A stretch of DNA of 64,000 bases from the NCBI RefSeq assembly GCF_009377235.1, contig NZ_VMNX01000006.1:1-64000 (forward strand), given 5' to 3'. Source of the DNA: Streptomyces acidicola (GTDB taxonomy: Bacteria; Actinomycetota; Actinomycetes; Streptomycetales; Streptomycetaceae). A program made the translations under genes and the position numbers. Positions 33,801 to 41,405 of this stretch are shown piece by piece; positions within the stretch are counted from its first letter, which is position 1; the number at the start of each line of letters is the position of its first letter. The notes under the pieces are model-generated. The model made no database searches. It was given only the letters and a program-made list of their open reading frames with translations, and was not told the DNA's origin.

Positions 33801-34427
33801 ATGCAGGACGAGTACCGCACCGTCGCCCGCGTGGGCGTGCACGAGACCGAGGTCAACCGCTCCCGCTTCCTGTGCGCGCTCGCCCCGGCCGCCACCGAGC
33901 GGGAGGCCCAGGACTTCGTCGCACGCGTCCGCAAGGAGCACGCCGACGCCACGCACAACTGCTACGCGTACGTCATCGGCGCCGACGCGGCCGTCCAGAA
34001 GGCCAACGACGACGGGGAACCGGGCGGCACCGCGGGCGTCCCCATGCTCCAGATGCTGCTGCGGCGGGACATGCGGTACGTCGTCGCCGTCGTCACCCGC
34101 TACTACGGCGGGGTCAAACTGGGCGCGGGCGGGCTCATCAGGGCGTACGGGGGCGCGGTGGGCGAGTCCCTGGACACCCTCGGGACCATCACCCGCAGAC
34201 GTTTCCGCCTGGCGACCGTGACCGTGGACCACCAGCGCGCCGGCAAGGTGCAGAACGACCTGCGGTCCACCGGGCGCGAGGTGCGCGACGTGCGGTACGG
34301 GGAGGCCGTCACGATCGAGATCGGCCTGCCGGACGCCGACGTCGAATCCTTCCGCGCCTGGCTCGCCGACGCGACCGCGGGCACGGCGCGGTTCGAGCTC
34401 GGGGGAGAGGCGTACGGGGACGGGTGA
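33801..34427 (+). CDS. YigZ/IMPACT-family protein
   Basis: A 208-residue cytoplasmic protein of the YigZ/IMPACT family. The conserved N-terminal RNase-PH/S5-like domain shows NRSRFLCALAPAATEREAQDF, KEHADATHNCYAY, DDGEPGGTAGVPML and YYGGVKLGAGGLIRAYGGA; the C-terminal part has the ferredoxin-like EF-G-V-type fold. Family members are widely conserved; eukaryotic IMPACT inhibits the GCN2 kinase, while the bacterial role is not settled. ATG at 33801 appears to be leaderless. Its neighbours give no further clue. Confidence 0.9.
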   Translation: MQDEYRTVARVGVHETEVNRSRFLCALAPAATEREAQDFVARVRKEHADATHNCYAYVIGADAAVQKANDDGEPGGTAGVPMLQMLLRRDMRYVVAVVTRYYGGVKLGAGGLIRAYGGAVGESLDTLGTITRRRFRLATVTVDHQRAGKVQNDLRSTGREVRDVRYGEAVTIEIGLPDADVESFRAWLADATAGTARFELGGEAYGDG

Positions 34428-34514
34428 CGAGCCGTCGGCCGGAGCCACCACAAAAGGGGGCGTTACCGGAGTAGCTGCCCGTGCTGTCCGACCCGGCCGT
34501 TAGTCTCGGGGAGC

Positions 34515-34562
34515 ATGAGGCTACTGCACAAATTTCGTGCGGGGTCGGGCCTGGTGCCGTAG
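34515..34562 (+). pseudogene. Orphan gene start, 15 codons
   Basis: GGGGAG followed by ATG at 34515 opens a frame of only 15 codons (MRLLHKFRAGSGLVP) that stops where the convergent SMI1 gene begins. The ribosome-binding site and promoter-like TTAGTCT just upstream look genuine, so this may be the stump of a gene whose body was lost. Confidence 0.3.
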
Positions 34563-34578
34563 TGCGGATGGGCAGGGC

Positions 34579-35145
34579 TCAGGCTGCAGCCAGCCATGCC
34601 GAGTACCAGTCTCGGAAGTCGGGTCCTGGAGTCAGTCCGCCCCAGCCAGGATCGTCGAACCACACATGGCCCACGTTCCTGCCTGTGATGACCAGACGGG
34701 AGAACGTGCCGCAGCCGCACTCCCCAATCACCAAACTCCCCTTCACCGAGTAGCTGGCGTTGCCGTTCCTCCCCGGCCCGGACCACGCCCTGGTGTGCGG
34801 AAACGGCGTTGCCAGGAAGTCCGTGCGTCGGCTCTCCTCTCGAAGGTCGTGCAGAGCCTCTTCGCCGTCTACTTCCTCTGTGAGGCCCAGGAGTCCATAG
34901 GCCGGTCCTGCTCCTCCGTCAGCGACATCCTTGAGGAAGCTTCGGTAGGAGTCGGGGAGCTTGACGCCGTGCCGCTGCTCGAACGACCGGATCGTCTCCT
35001 CCGCCAGGGGAGGCCGAAGCCGATATCCATGGTGTGAGGACCCGAAGCGCTGATGTTCGGGGTCCTCTTGGGCCATGGCGGCGACACGGGCACGGACCCG
35101 AGCGCCGTCCCAGGCGCTGCCTGCATCGGAGTCGTCACGGTTCAC
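34579..35145 (-). CDS. SMI1/KNR4-family protein
   Basis: A 188-residue protein with the SMI1/KNR4 (SUKH) fold: LAEETIRSFEQRHGVKLPDSYRSFLKDVADGG, YGLLGL, the SLVIGECGCGTFSRLVITG strand region and GHVWFDDPGWGG near the end. SUKH proteins often serve as immunity proteins against polymorphic or contact-dependent toxins, but many are orphans, and no toxin gene is visible next to it. GTG at 35143-35145 is chosen because a TACTGT hexamer ends exactly 6 nt upstream, indicating a leaderless message; the frame extends to 35190. Confidence 0.8.
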   Translation of the reverse strand: MNRDDSDAGSAWDGARVRARVAAMAQEDPEHQRFGSSHHGYRLRPPLAEETIRSFEQRHGVKLPDSYRSFLKDVADGGAGPAYGLLGLTEEVDGEEALHDLREESRRTDFLATPFPHTRAWSGPGRNGNASYSVKGSLVIGECGCGTFSRLVITGRNVGHVWFDDPGWGGLTPGPDFRDWYSAWLAAA

Positions 35146-35151
35146 GCTGGC

Positions 35152-35157
35152 ACAGTA
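35152..35157 (-). promoter_or_regulatory. -10 hexamer TACTGT, leaderless arrangement
   Basis: On the minus strand TACTGT ends 6 nt before the GTG of the SMI1-family gene. Confidence 0.5.
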
Positions 35158-35171
35158 CTGGCGTTCTGACG

Positions 35172-35518
35172 CGTCATAGCGCCTGGACAAGCGTCTTGGG
35201 GCCTTGCCGGGAGGCCGGCGGAGGATTCGGAACTGCGGCCGTCGGCCTCACGGAGCCGGCTGCGAAGGGTGCCATGGATCCGCTCGACGGTCCCATTGTC
35301 GTGCCACCAGGTGAAGTGCCAATACACCGTCGGACGCGGAGCGAAGTCCTTAGGCAGCTGCCGCCAGGCGCACCCGGTCCGCACAACGTAGAAGATCGCG
35401 TCCACGATCTGCCTTGGCGGGTGCTTGCTTCTCCCGGTGCCCCCTTCGGCCCCACCCTCGCCGGCGGCAGCAACGGCTCTACCAACGCCCACTGCTCGTC
35501 AGCCAGGTCACACGGATA
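35172..35518 (-). pseudogene. IS5-family transposase remnant
   Basis: The minus strand encodes DLADEQWALVEPLLPPAR, then after a one-base deletion in a G-run GTGRSKHPPRQIVDAIFYVV, TGCAWRQLPKDFAPRPTVYW and HFTWWHDNGTVERIHGTLR, the N-terminal third of an IS5-type transposase. The first codons are replaced by a stop and the C-terminal two thirds are missing. It is the first of several transposase scraps marking the start of the decaying accessory region. Confidence 0.8.
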
Positions 35519-36078
35519 TCAGCCCCCGGCACCGCTCACACGATGCCGGCCAGGTGAGCTGCCGGGGACAGGTCGAGGTGGTGCTGTTGCCTCCGCCGCC
35601 GATCCCAACGCAGACCCATGCCGCTGATGGAGCGGGGTGAGGGACCGAGGTCGAAGGGGACCCTGACGGGCGGAGGGTGCGGCTGGTGGGCCTCGGTCGC
35701 CCCGGAGAGCGACCGCCCCAGGAGGCCCGGACGGCACCATCATCAGGCTCATCGCCTCCCGCGACAGCCCGTGTGCCCGTACTTCAGCGGCCCGGCAAGG
35801 CGAAGCAAGTCGTGCCAGTGCGCCGCGACAGGTCGAGATCGGCGCTCCGGCAGGCGGGCGCCGAGCCCCTCTGTCGGAGAGGTCTGACAATGCGGCGCGT
35901 CTCTGCAGCTCCACAGCGGTCAACTCGCGGGTGGCCGACGCAGCTTCCGATCGTGCCGCCTCACCAGCCTCCGTACGGAAGCGAACGCCACGAGGCTGGG
36001 ACCGAGCCCGTGCCACCGCCCGCGTCGACGCACAAGTTCGGCCCTCGGTCTGTCCGGGCAGGGGCGGTTCGTCGCACC
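35519..36078. other. Unassigned, probably decayed sequence
   Basis: About 560 bp between the IS5 remnant and the first MarR-type operator. Long open frames exist on both strands but none has a recognisable motif, start signal or natural composition. Probably debris from insertion and deletion. Confidence 0.4.
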
Positions 36079-36098
36079 GTTTCAAGCCAGACTGAAAC
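36079..36098. promoter_or_regulatory. MarR-type operator, distal copy at 36.1 kb
   Basis: GTTTCAAGCCAGACTGAAAC has perfect 6-bp outer arms; its right half AGACTGAAA matches the consensus of the 17-bp palindrome found elsewhere in this region. The centre is 78 bp from the next copy, almost the same distance as between the two copies at 51.6 kb. Confidence 0.5.
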
Positions 36099-36158
36099 AC
36101 GGAAGGTGTGATTGCGTCGCAGCCTGCTGGCGGGAGTGGAGTGCACCCCACGCGTGAG

Positions 36159-36175
36159 TTACAGTCAGACTGAAA
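36159..36175. promoter_or_regulatory. MarR-type operator, proximal copy at 36.16 kb
   Basis: TTACAGTCAGACTGAAA is the best copy of the palindrome (arms CAGTC/GACTG perfect around A). It ends 24 nt before the start codon of the MarR remnant at 36199, as at the intact locus. Confidence 0.7.
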
Positions 36176-36198
36176 TATTCGTGACCGAGTGAGGTGCC

Positions 36199-36261
36199 GT
36201 GACCGTCTCACCCCGGCCCACTGGTGCCGCCTTCCTGTTCGCCGCACCAGGGTCCTTCTGA
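36199..36261 (+). pseudogene. MarR regulator N-terminal stump
   Basis: GTG at 36199 opens 20 codons (VTVSPRPTGAAFLFAAPGSF) that line up with the start of the intact MarR protein at 51684 (VTAKPPPTSTAFLLAALGRR), then a stop codon. The DNA upstream, including both palindromes and a TGCGTCGC stretch, is also homologous to the intact locus. It is a broken duplicate of that regulator gene. Confidence 0.7.
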
Positions 36262-36415
36262 TGGATTTCTGTCGGAGAAGAAGCGGCGTCCGGTGCGTAC
36301 TCTCAGCGTGCCGGGCGGAAGCCGCGGCCCATCCGTGTCATGGCGGGCATGCTCTCCAATCCTGTGCTGAGCGGGCCACTCGCGGTGACCGCGTACGACG
36401 GGAGGCACGGGGCGC

Positions 36416-36766
36416 ATGAGTCTCCGGCACTACTTCCGACGGCCACCGGCCGTCACCGCCGCCGAGGCGGTCCGCCTTGTCGCGGACGGCGCGCTCGTCG
36501 TGGACGTCCGCCGCGCGTTCGAGTGGAACCGTGTGCACATCCCGGGTGCCGTGCACATGCCGCTCGAAGTGCTGCCCGAACGCTGCCTGGAACTGCCCGA
36601 CGACCGCCTGCTCATCACCTTCTGCACCGGCGGTATCCGCTCCGCCGGTGCAGCGAACCTGCTGGTGGAGAATGGCTTCGACGCGGTCAACATGAGCCGC
36701 GGCCTCGTCGACTGGCGCACCGCCGGTGGGCCCCTCATCGCCGGCGAGAGGCATCCGCCTCCGTGA
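36416..36766 (+). CDS. Rhodanese-like domain protein
   Basis: A 116-residue single rhodanese domain. Visible motifs: ADGALVVDVRRAFEWNRVHIPGAVHMPL and the active-site loop FCTGGIRSAGAA with the sulfur-accepting Cys near residue 69. Such small rhodaneses carry sulfane sulfur in persulfide or cyanide handling or in repair of oxidised thiols. ATG at 36416 has GGAGG 9 nt upstream. It lies 155 bp downstream of the MarR stump and may once have been the gene controlled from that locus. Length is normal and no lesion is visible. Confidence 0.85.
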   Translation: MSLRHYFRRPPAVTAAEAVRLVADGALVVDVRRAFEWNRVHIPGAVHMPLEVLPERCLELPDDRLLITFCTGGIRSAGAANLLVENGFDAVNMSRGLVDWRTAGGPLIAGERHPPP

Positions 36767-36814
36767 ACTTCTTCAAGCGGCCGCATGGTGGTCGATACCG
36801 GCAAGGTTGGCGGC

Positions 36815-37283
36815 CGCTGCCCCGCCGGGACCGGGCCGTTCTCGCTCTCCGTAGCGCGGCGGGCGGTCACGGCGGCGAGCATGGCCCCCGCACTGTTGCC
36901 GCCGACCACGATCCTGTGCGGAACGATGCCGAACTCCTCGGCCCGCGTGTGACAGCGTTGTTGAACGCGGACAGCGCGTCGTCCACCCCAGTAGGGAACG
37001 GGTCGTCGGTGGCGAGCCGGTAGCCGGTCGACAGCATGCGGTGCCCCGAGTGCTCGGTGAGAAAACGGTCCCACGTGGAGGAGGTTGCCTCCAGGGCGTT
37101 GGGTTCACTTCTCAGGCCTGCCGGACGCCGTCACGGCCCATGTCGGCCGCCTTCCGGCGCGCAGCATCGGCGCGTTGTGCTCCAGCGTCGCGCGGTACGG
37201 CTCCAGTGGGTCGTCGACGACCAGGATCGAATCGCGGCCCGCCAAGGAGGCACCGCCAGCGGCACCGGCTTACCACTGGCCAC
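36815..37283 (-). pseudogene. Alpha/beta-hydrolase remnant, paralogue of the 45-kb hydrolase
   Basis: Starting from a GTG at 37281-37283, the minus strand gives, in shifting frames, LAGRDSILVVDDPLEPYRAT, EHNAPMLRAGRRPTWAVT, FLTEHSGHRMLSTGYRLA, then EEFGIVPHRIVVGGNSAGAM and ENGPVPAGQ. These align along the intact hydrolase at 44916-45983, but the segment with the oxyanion-hole HGGGW is deleted, the nucleophile elbow GDSAG has become GNSAG, and the C-terminus is missing. Two operators stand upstream in the same layout as at the intact copy. Confidence 0.78.
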
Positions 37284-37303
37284 CTTGTTTCTCTTTTCCG
37301 AAG

Positions 37304-37320
37304 TTGAAGTTTGACTGTAA
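37304..37320. promoter_or_regulatory. MarR-type operator, first of tandem pair at 37.3 kb
   Basis: TTGAAGTTTGACTGTAA matches the 17-bp palindrome in its right half, TGACTGTAA, and partly in the left. It lies 20 bp upstream of the hydrolase remnant's start, and its centre is 22 bp from the next copy. Confidence 0.5.
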
Positions 37321-37325
37321 CCAAG

Positions 37326-37342
37326 TTTCATGCAGACTGTAA
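37326..37342. promoter_or_regulatory. MarR-type operator, second of tandem pair at 37.3 kb
   Basis: TTTCATGCAGACTGTAA differs from the consensus TTwCAGTCwGACTGwAA at two inner positions. The 22-bp centre spacing of this pair is identical to that of the pair at 46.0 kb. Confidence 0.6.
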
Positions 37343-37359
37343 CTCGTCAGGGGAGAACC

Positions 37360-37668
37360 ATGTCGGCACATACCCACACGGCCAGGGCCACGTCGCCTGC
37401 ACCGAACCACGCGCCCCGGGTGTCGGCGCACCAGGTGGCGCTCAACGGTGTCCACCACATCGACGACCACCGATGTGGCGCGCCATCAACGTGCGCTGCC
37501 TCGGTGCGGGCACTGGGGCTCCGGCCCTCTCGACGATCACGTTGCTGTCACCGCTCCCGTGGGCCGATCGTACGAGGGCCCCGACGTGCCACAGAAGGTC
37601 ATCGGACACAGCTTGTTGCATCCCGGAGTGTGCCCCGTCGTAGTGACAGGGAGAAAGAGGAACAATGA
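37360..37668 (+). CDS. Uncertain ORF coupled to the SDR gene
   Basis: ATG at 37360 follows GGGGAG and stands 18 nt after a MarR-type operator. The frame runs 102 codons and its TGA overlaps the ATG of the short-chain dehydrogenase gene. The first 35 residues look natural (Thr/His/Pro-rich, ending QVALNGVHHIDDH), but the rest is Arg/Ser-rich and resembles out-of-frame translation. It could be a gene start whose body has been frameshifted. No family recognised. Confidence 0.3.
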   Translation: MSAHTHTARATSPAPNHAPRVSAHQVALNGVHHIDDHRCGAPSTCAASVRALGLRPSRRSRCCHRSRGPIVRGPRRATEGHRTQLVASRSVPRRSDREKEEQ

Positions 37669-38546
37669 ACCGGCGCGCGCTCGTCACAGCGGGAACTGGC
37701 GGAATCGGTCTGGAGACCGCGGTGGGCCTCGCCGCGGCCGGATACGGGGTGACCGTGGTCGGCCGCGATGCGGTGCGGGGCGGCAGCGCCGTCGAGCGCA
37801 TCAACGCCGTCGGCACCGCCACGGAGGCCCGGTTCGTCACCGCTGATCTCGCATCCCTGTCGGAGGTACGGGATCTTGCCGACCGTGTGACGGCGGACGG
37901 TGCCCTGAGCGTGCTGGTCAACAATGTCGGAGCGATGTTCGACGACCGGCGCGTGACGCCCGACGGCATCGAGGCGAGCTTCGCCCTCAATCATCTCAGC
38001 CCCTACCTGCTGACGGAGTTGCTGCTCCCCGCCCTGCGCGCCGGCGCTCCCAGCCGCGTCGTGAACGTCACCTCGGGCTCGGTCCGCATCCCCACTGGCC
38101 GCATCGACACCGCCGAGCAGCAAGGCGGGTACTACGGCCTCCACGCGTACGGCCGCGCAAAGCTCGCCAACCTCGCCTACACCCTGGACCTGGCGCAGCG
38201 CCTGAAGGGCGACGGCATCTCCGTGTTCGCCGCCGATCCCGGCGGCGCGGTCACCACCATGACCACCGGGACCATGTCCTCGTCCCGAGTTGTCGCCCCC
38301 TGGCTGCGGCCCTTCTGGCCGCTGGTCCACAAGGCCTTCCAGCGCACCACGTCCGGGACACCGGCGCAGGCCGCCCGCTCGTCGGTCGCCGCCGCGACCG
38401 ACCCCGCCCTCGCCGGCCGGCCGGGACTCGTCGTCGGCCCTGACGGCCTGCCGCTCTCGCCACCGCGCCGTGCGACCGACCCCCGCCTGGCCGAGGCCGT
38501 CCGCACACTCAGCCGACGCCTCGCGCCGCCGACGGACGGAGACTGA
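37665..38546 (+). CDS. Short-chain dehydrogenase/reductase
   Basis: NAD(P)-dependent SDR of 293 residues, close to the retinol-dehydrogenase/WWOX-like group. The nucleotide-binding motif is TAGTGGIGLETAVGLAAAG (residues 7-25), NNVGAMF at about 86-92, and the catalytic Ser (NVTSGSV) and YxxxK (YGRAK) follow near 128 and 158. ATG at 37665 with GGGAGAAAGAGGAAC upstream, a leader almost identical to that of the esterase gene at 46388. It probably belongs to the MarR-operator regulon at 37.3 kb. Substrate unknown; ketone or aldehyde reduction is the family norm. Confidence 0.88.
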   Translation: MNRRALVTAGTGGIGLETAVGLAAAGYGVTVVGRDAVRGGSAVERINAVGTATEARFVTADLASLSEVRDLADRVTADGALSVLVNNVGAMFDDRRVTPDGIEASFALNHLSPYLLTELLLPALRAGAPSRVVNVTSGSVRIPTGRIDTAEQQGGYYGLHAYGRAKLANLAYTLDLAQRLKGDGISVFAADPGGAVTTMTTGTMSSSRVVAPWLRPFWPLVHKAFQRTTSGTPAQAARSSVAAATDPALAGRPGLVVGPDGLPLSPPRRATDPRLAEAVRTLSRRLAPPTDGD

Positions 38547-38979
38547 TGGCAGCCCTGGCCCGCTGACATGTGGCCGTGCCTGGCACGTCACCGGGCACCA
38601 CGAGTCCCCGTCTCGCCGTGGAGCTGAGCCACCACGTCCGCCACACCATCTCGTAGAGGACACACTTGGCGCTCTGCAGGAGTGCTGAGGACTGGGGTGA
38701 CCGAATGGTCCTTGCGTCGGGCCACCGCCACGGCGAAGACGATCGATGGCCCGGTGGAGACGCTGCGACTGTTCACACTGGTCAAGGGGCCTGCGATCAA
38801 GTGCAGGCCCCAGGCCATCAACAGGCCGTCAACCAGCTCAAGAGCGTCGTGCTCTGCGCCGACGCCGAGTTCCGTGAGTGGCAGCCTTGGCCGAGTACCT
38901 GCTCCAACGGGATTCCGTCGCTCATTCCGCCCCGGCACCTGGGCAAACTCGTCGGCTGCCAGCGCGAAAGCGTCAATGA
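38547..38979. other. Gene-free stretch after the SDR gene
   Basis: About 430 bp with no convincing gene. Short frames on both strands lack motifs and start signals. Given the transporter remnant that follows, it is probably deletion debris. Confidence 0.4.
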
Positions 38980-39212
38980 TCAGGTGGCTGCCAGGGCTTC
39001 GGCCGGAGTCAGCAGGGATGCGCGGACGGAGGGATGGACGCCGGCCGCCATGCCCACCGTCAAGGCGCCCAGGTGTCCACCCGCCACCGAGACGAGGGGG
39101 ACGACACGGGGTCGGCCCCCGTAGGGGCGTACCCGGCCGTGGCGAGGATGCCCCACAACGTGCCGCCAGGCCGCCCAGGCCGGACCGTCGCTCGGTCATC
39201 CGCCATGCGCTG
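38980..39212 (-). pseudogene. FtsX/MacB-type permease C-terminal remnant
   Basis: On the minus strand, SGLGGLAA, then in another frame GILATAGYAPTG, then AAGVHPSVRASLLTPAEALAAT and a stop. This matches the end of the intact ABC permease at 54250 ([42 protein letters not shown]). Only the last 70 or so codons survive, with frameshifts. It is a scrap of a paralogous export system. Confidence 0.65.
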
Positions 39213-39425
39213 TTCCGTCAAGAGCCGACGTGCGGCGTCAGCGCCGTCGACCTCGAAACGCGGTCAGGTCTCGGACAACTCAGTACGGAGAAGTCTGCGA
39301 ATGGCGCCACCGGGTCAACCGGTGGCGATAATGCCGACCGGCGGTCGCTCGGTATCCGCCGCAGGGGGAATCCCCCGGCCGATGAGTTCTTTCGAGCCGG
39401 GAGATGCCCTGCCGATCACGCAACC

Positions 39426-40073
39426 TCAGACCGCGCCCCACCGGGACACGAAACTCAGGTCGAACCCGTGAACGGAACGGTAGAAGTAGTCCGCGGTCGA
39501 CAGATGCGGCGCCTTGACGGGGCGGTTGCGCTCCGCCTGTTCGATGATCAACTGGCCGATGGCCGTGTTGATGTCCAGCCGGGGGAACGCTTCATTGATC
39601 ACAGCGGCCTCCTCGTCGGAGAGGAAGTCGGACTCGTATCCGAAGTCGACCCCGGTGCCGGCGCTCGCGAGGTCGCAGACGATACCGCGGCGTTGTGTGA
39701 TGCCAGGGCTGGTGTGGAGCGCGATCGCGTCCCAGACGACGTCCCTCACCTCGGACGGAACCCCATGGCGGGCCAGGAGTTCCACGGCCATGTCGGCGCC
39801 GGCGACCTCGAAACGGTCCGGCCGGGCCTCGCCCTGGTCCGACAGCCCGAGGTCATGCAGCACCGCCGCGAAGAACAGCGCGTCGTCGTCGTAATCGACG
39901 TCCCGGCGCAGTCGGCGGAAGTCGGCAACCTTGAGAGCGAAGAAATAGCTACGGAGGCTGTGATGCGCGATGGAGGGGGCTTCGAGCTCAAGGACATGCT
40001 CGACGACGGCTTGGCGGAGGGGAGAGGAGGCGAGGTCCGGAAGGGACAGCCCTGATGCGTTACTGATGGTCAT
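39426..40073 (-). CDS. HD-domain hydrolase
   Basis: A 215-residue metal-dependent phosphohydrolase-fold protein. The first histidine is in APSIAHHSLRSYFFAL (about 38) and the HD pair is in FFAAVLHDLGL (about 73-74); a later DAIALHTSPG adds another metal ligand. The spacing resembles cyanamide-hydratase-like and other small HD proteins. ATG at 40071-40073; divergent from the GlxA-type regulator, which may control it. No lesion seen. The substrate is unknown. Confidence 0.85.
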   Translation of the reverse strand: MTISNASGLSLPDLASSPLRQAVVEHVLELEAPSIAHHSLRSYFFALKVADFRRLRRDVDYDDDALFFAAVLHDLGLSDQGEARPDRFEVAGADMAVELLARHGVPSEVRDVVWDAIALHTSPGITQRRGIVCDLASAGTGVDFGYESDFLSDEEAAVINEAFPRLDINTAIGQLIIEQAERNRPVKAPHLSTADYFYRSVHGFDLSFVSRWGAV

Positions 40074-40110
40074 GCAGCCACAGTGGCTGACCCTGGCATG
40101 GTTCGACGAC

Positions 40111-40124
40111 TGGCAGGACTGCCA
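40111..40124. promoter_or_regulatory. Inverted repeat TGGCA-ggac-TGCCA
   Basis: Perfect 5-bp arms in the 71-bp divergent promoter between the HD-domain gene and the AraC/GlxA-type regulator, 20 bp upstream of the latter's start. Candidate site for that regulator. Confidence 0.4.
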
Positions 40125-40132
40125 TTCAGCGA

Positions 40133-40138
40133 TAGATT
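40133..40138 (+). promoter_or_regulatory. -10 hexamer TAGATT, leaderless arrangement
   Basis: TAGATT ends 6 nt before the ATG of the GlxA-type regulator; no ribosome-binding site is present. Confidence 0.5.
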
Positions 40139-40144
40139 CTTGAC

Positions 40145-41125
40145 ATGACAGGTCATCGCGTCTCGATCCTCGCTCTCGACGGGGTGCTCTCCTTCGAACT
40201 CGGTATGCCGCTCACGATCCTTCAGTCCCTGGGTGACCTCTACTCGGTGTCCGTGGTGACACCGACCGAAGCAGGTGTCACCACGGACAGCGGACTGCGA
40301 CTCTCCTCGGCCGGTTCGCTGACGGAGTTGGCGACAGCGGACACCGTCATTGTCCCCGCCTACGCGTTCGAACGCGGCATCCCGGAGGACGTCGCCGAGG
40401 CGCTGCGCACCTGCCACGAGCGGTCCAAGCGGGTGGTCTCACTCTGTGTGGGCGCCTTCGCGCTCGCCCAGTCCGGCCTCCTCACGGGACGAAGGGCGAC
40501 GACCCACTGGATCCAGACGGAGCGCCTCGCCCGGGAGCACCCGGACATCACCGTCGACCGCGACGTGCTCTTCGTCGACGAGGGGACCGTGCTCACCGCC
40601 GCCGGCACCTCCGCCGGAATCGACCTCTGCCTGCACCTGGTCCGCAAGGACTTCGGAGCGGCCACCGCCAACCAGGCCGCGCGCAACACGGTGGCCGCAC
40701 CCCACCGCGACGGCGGACAGGCGCAGTTCATCGAGCATCATCTCCCCGACGCCGTCGGTACGTCCCTTGCCGACACCCGCACCTGGGCGTTGAAGCACCT
40801 GGCCGAACCTCTCCTGCTCCGCGACCTCGCCGACCACGCGCACCTGTCCGAGCGCACCTTCATCCGCCGCTTCATCGCCGAGACCGGGCTCCCCCCGATG
40901 AAATGGCTCCAACTGGCACGGATCGACCACGCCAAGCAGCTGCTCGAACGCAGCGACGCGACAATTGACACGATCGCCCGTCTCAGCGGTCTCGGCACGG
41001 CAGCCAACTTCCGCACACACTTCACCCAGCACTGCGGACTGCCCCCTTCGGCATACCGCAACATGTACTCCGGCGGCGGTGACAGACCGGCGTCGCCGGA
41101 GCAGCCGACGTCTCGTGGTCGTTGA
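40145..41125 (+). CDS. GlxA-family regulator (DJ-1/PfpI plus AraC HTH)
   Basis: A 326-residue transcription factor with an N-terminal DJ-1/PfpI-like domain (about residues 5-170; the cysteine of the elbow is in VVSLCVGAFALAQSG) and a C-terminal AraC/XylS double helix-turn-helix (about 215-310: LADHAHLSERTFIRRFIAETGL and DTIARLSGLGTAANFRTHFTQHCGL). GlxA-type regulators control NADP-dehydrogenase or amine/catabolic genes in response to unknown ligands. ATG at 40145 seems leaderless. It is divergent from the HD-domain gene and converges on the PLP-enzyme gene. Confidence 0.9.
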   Translation: MTGHRVSILALDGVLSFELGMPLTILQSLGDLYSVSVVTPTEAGVTTDSGLRLSSAGSLTELATADTVIVPAYAFERGIPEDVAEALRTCHERSKRVVSLCVGAFALAQSGLLTGRRATTHWIQTERLAREHPDITVDRDVLFVDEGTVLTAAGTSAGIDLCLHLVRKDFGAATANQAARNTVAAPHRDGGQAQFIEHHLPDAVGTSLADTRTWALKHLAEPLLLRDLADHAHLSERTFIRRFIAETGLPPMKWLQLARIDHAKQLLERSDATIDTIARLSGLGTAANFRTHFTQHCGLPPSAYRNMYSGGGDRPASPEQPTSRGR

Positions 41126-41180
41126 CGTTCACGGGCGAGTCGGCAGGTCAGGCCGCGCTGGGGGAGGGCAGTCGGTCCTC

Positions 41181-41204
41181 GCCCCGGGCGTGGCCACCCG
41201 GGGC
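41181..41204 (+). terminator. Hairpin after the GlxA-type gene
   Basis: GCCCCGGG and CCCGGGGC form a perfect 8-bp stem with an 8-nt loop, followed by a pyrimidine-rich stretch (TTCCTGTTCCTCTTTC). Plausible terminator between two convergent genes. Confidence 0.5.
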
Positions 41205-41405
41205 ACCCTGTTCCTGTTCCTCTTTCTGTTCCTGTCCCTGGTCCCGGACATGGGCATGCGCGACGCCCTGGTCCGGACACTCCTGGCCCAACTCGCGGGC
41301 GTGGCCCTGACGATCGCCCTCAGCGTGCGACTGCCGCGCAGGGTCGGCCAGGGCGGCGCGGCAGACGCTTCGGGCGGACGACGGGAGTGTGACGACAGGA
41401 CCTAG
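41190..41405 (+). CDS. Possible small membrane protein (doubtful)
   Basis: A 71-codon frame from GTG at 41190 encodes two hydrophobic stretches, LFLFLFLFLSLV and ALVRTLLAQLAGVALTIALSV, then a basic tail. The start lies inside a terminator-like hairpin and has no good ribosome-binding site, and the end overlaps the convergent PLP-enzyme gene by 4 nt. It may be chance translation of a pyrimidine-rich strand. Confidence 0.25.
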   Translation: MATRGTLFLFLFLFLSLVPDMGMRDALVRTLLAQLAGVALTIALSVRLPRRVGQGGAADASGGRRECDDRT

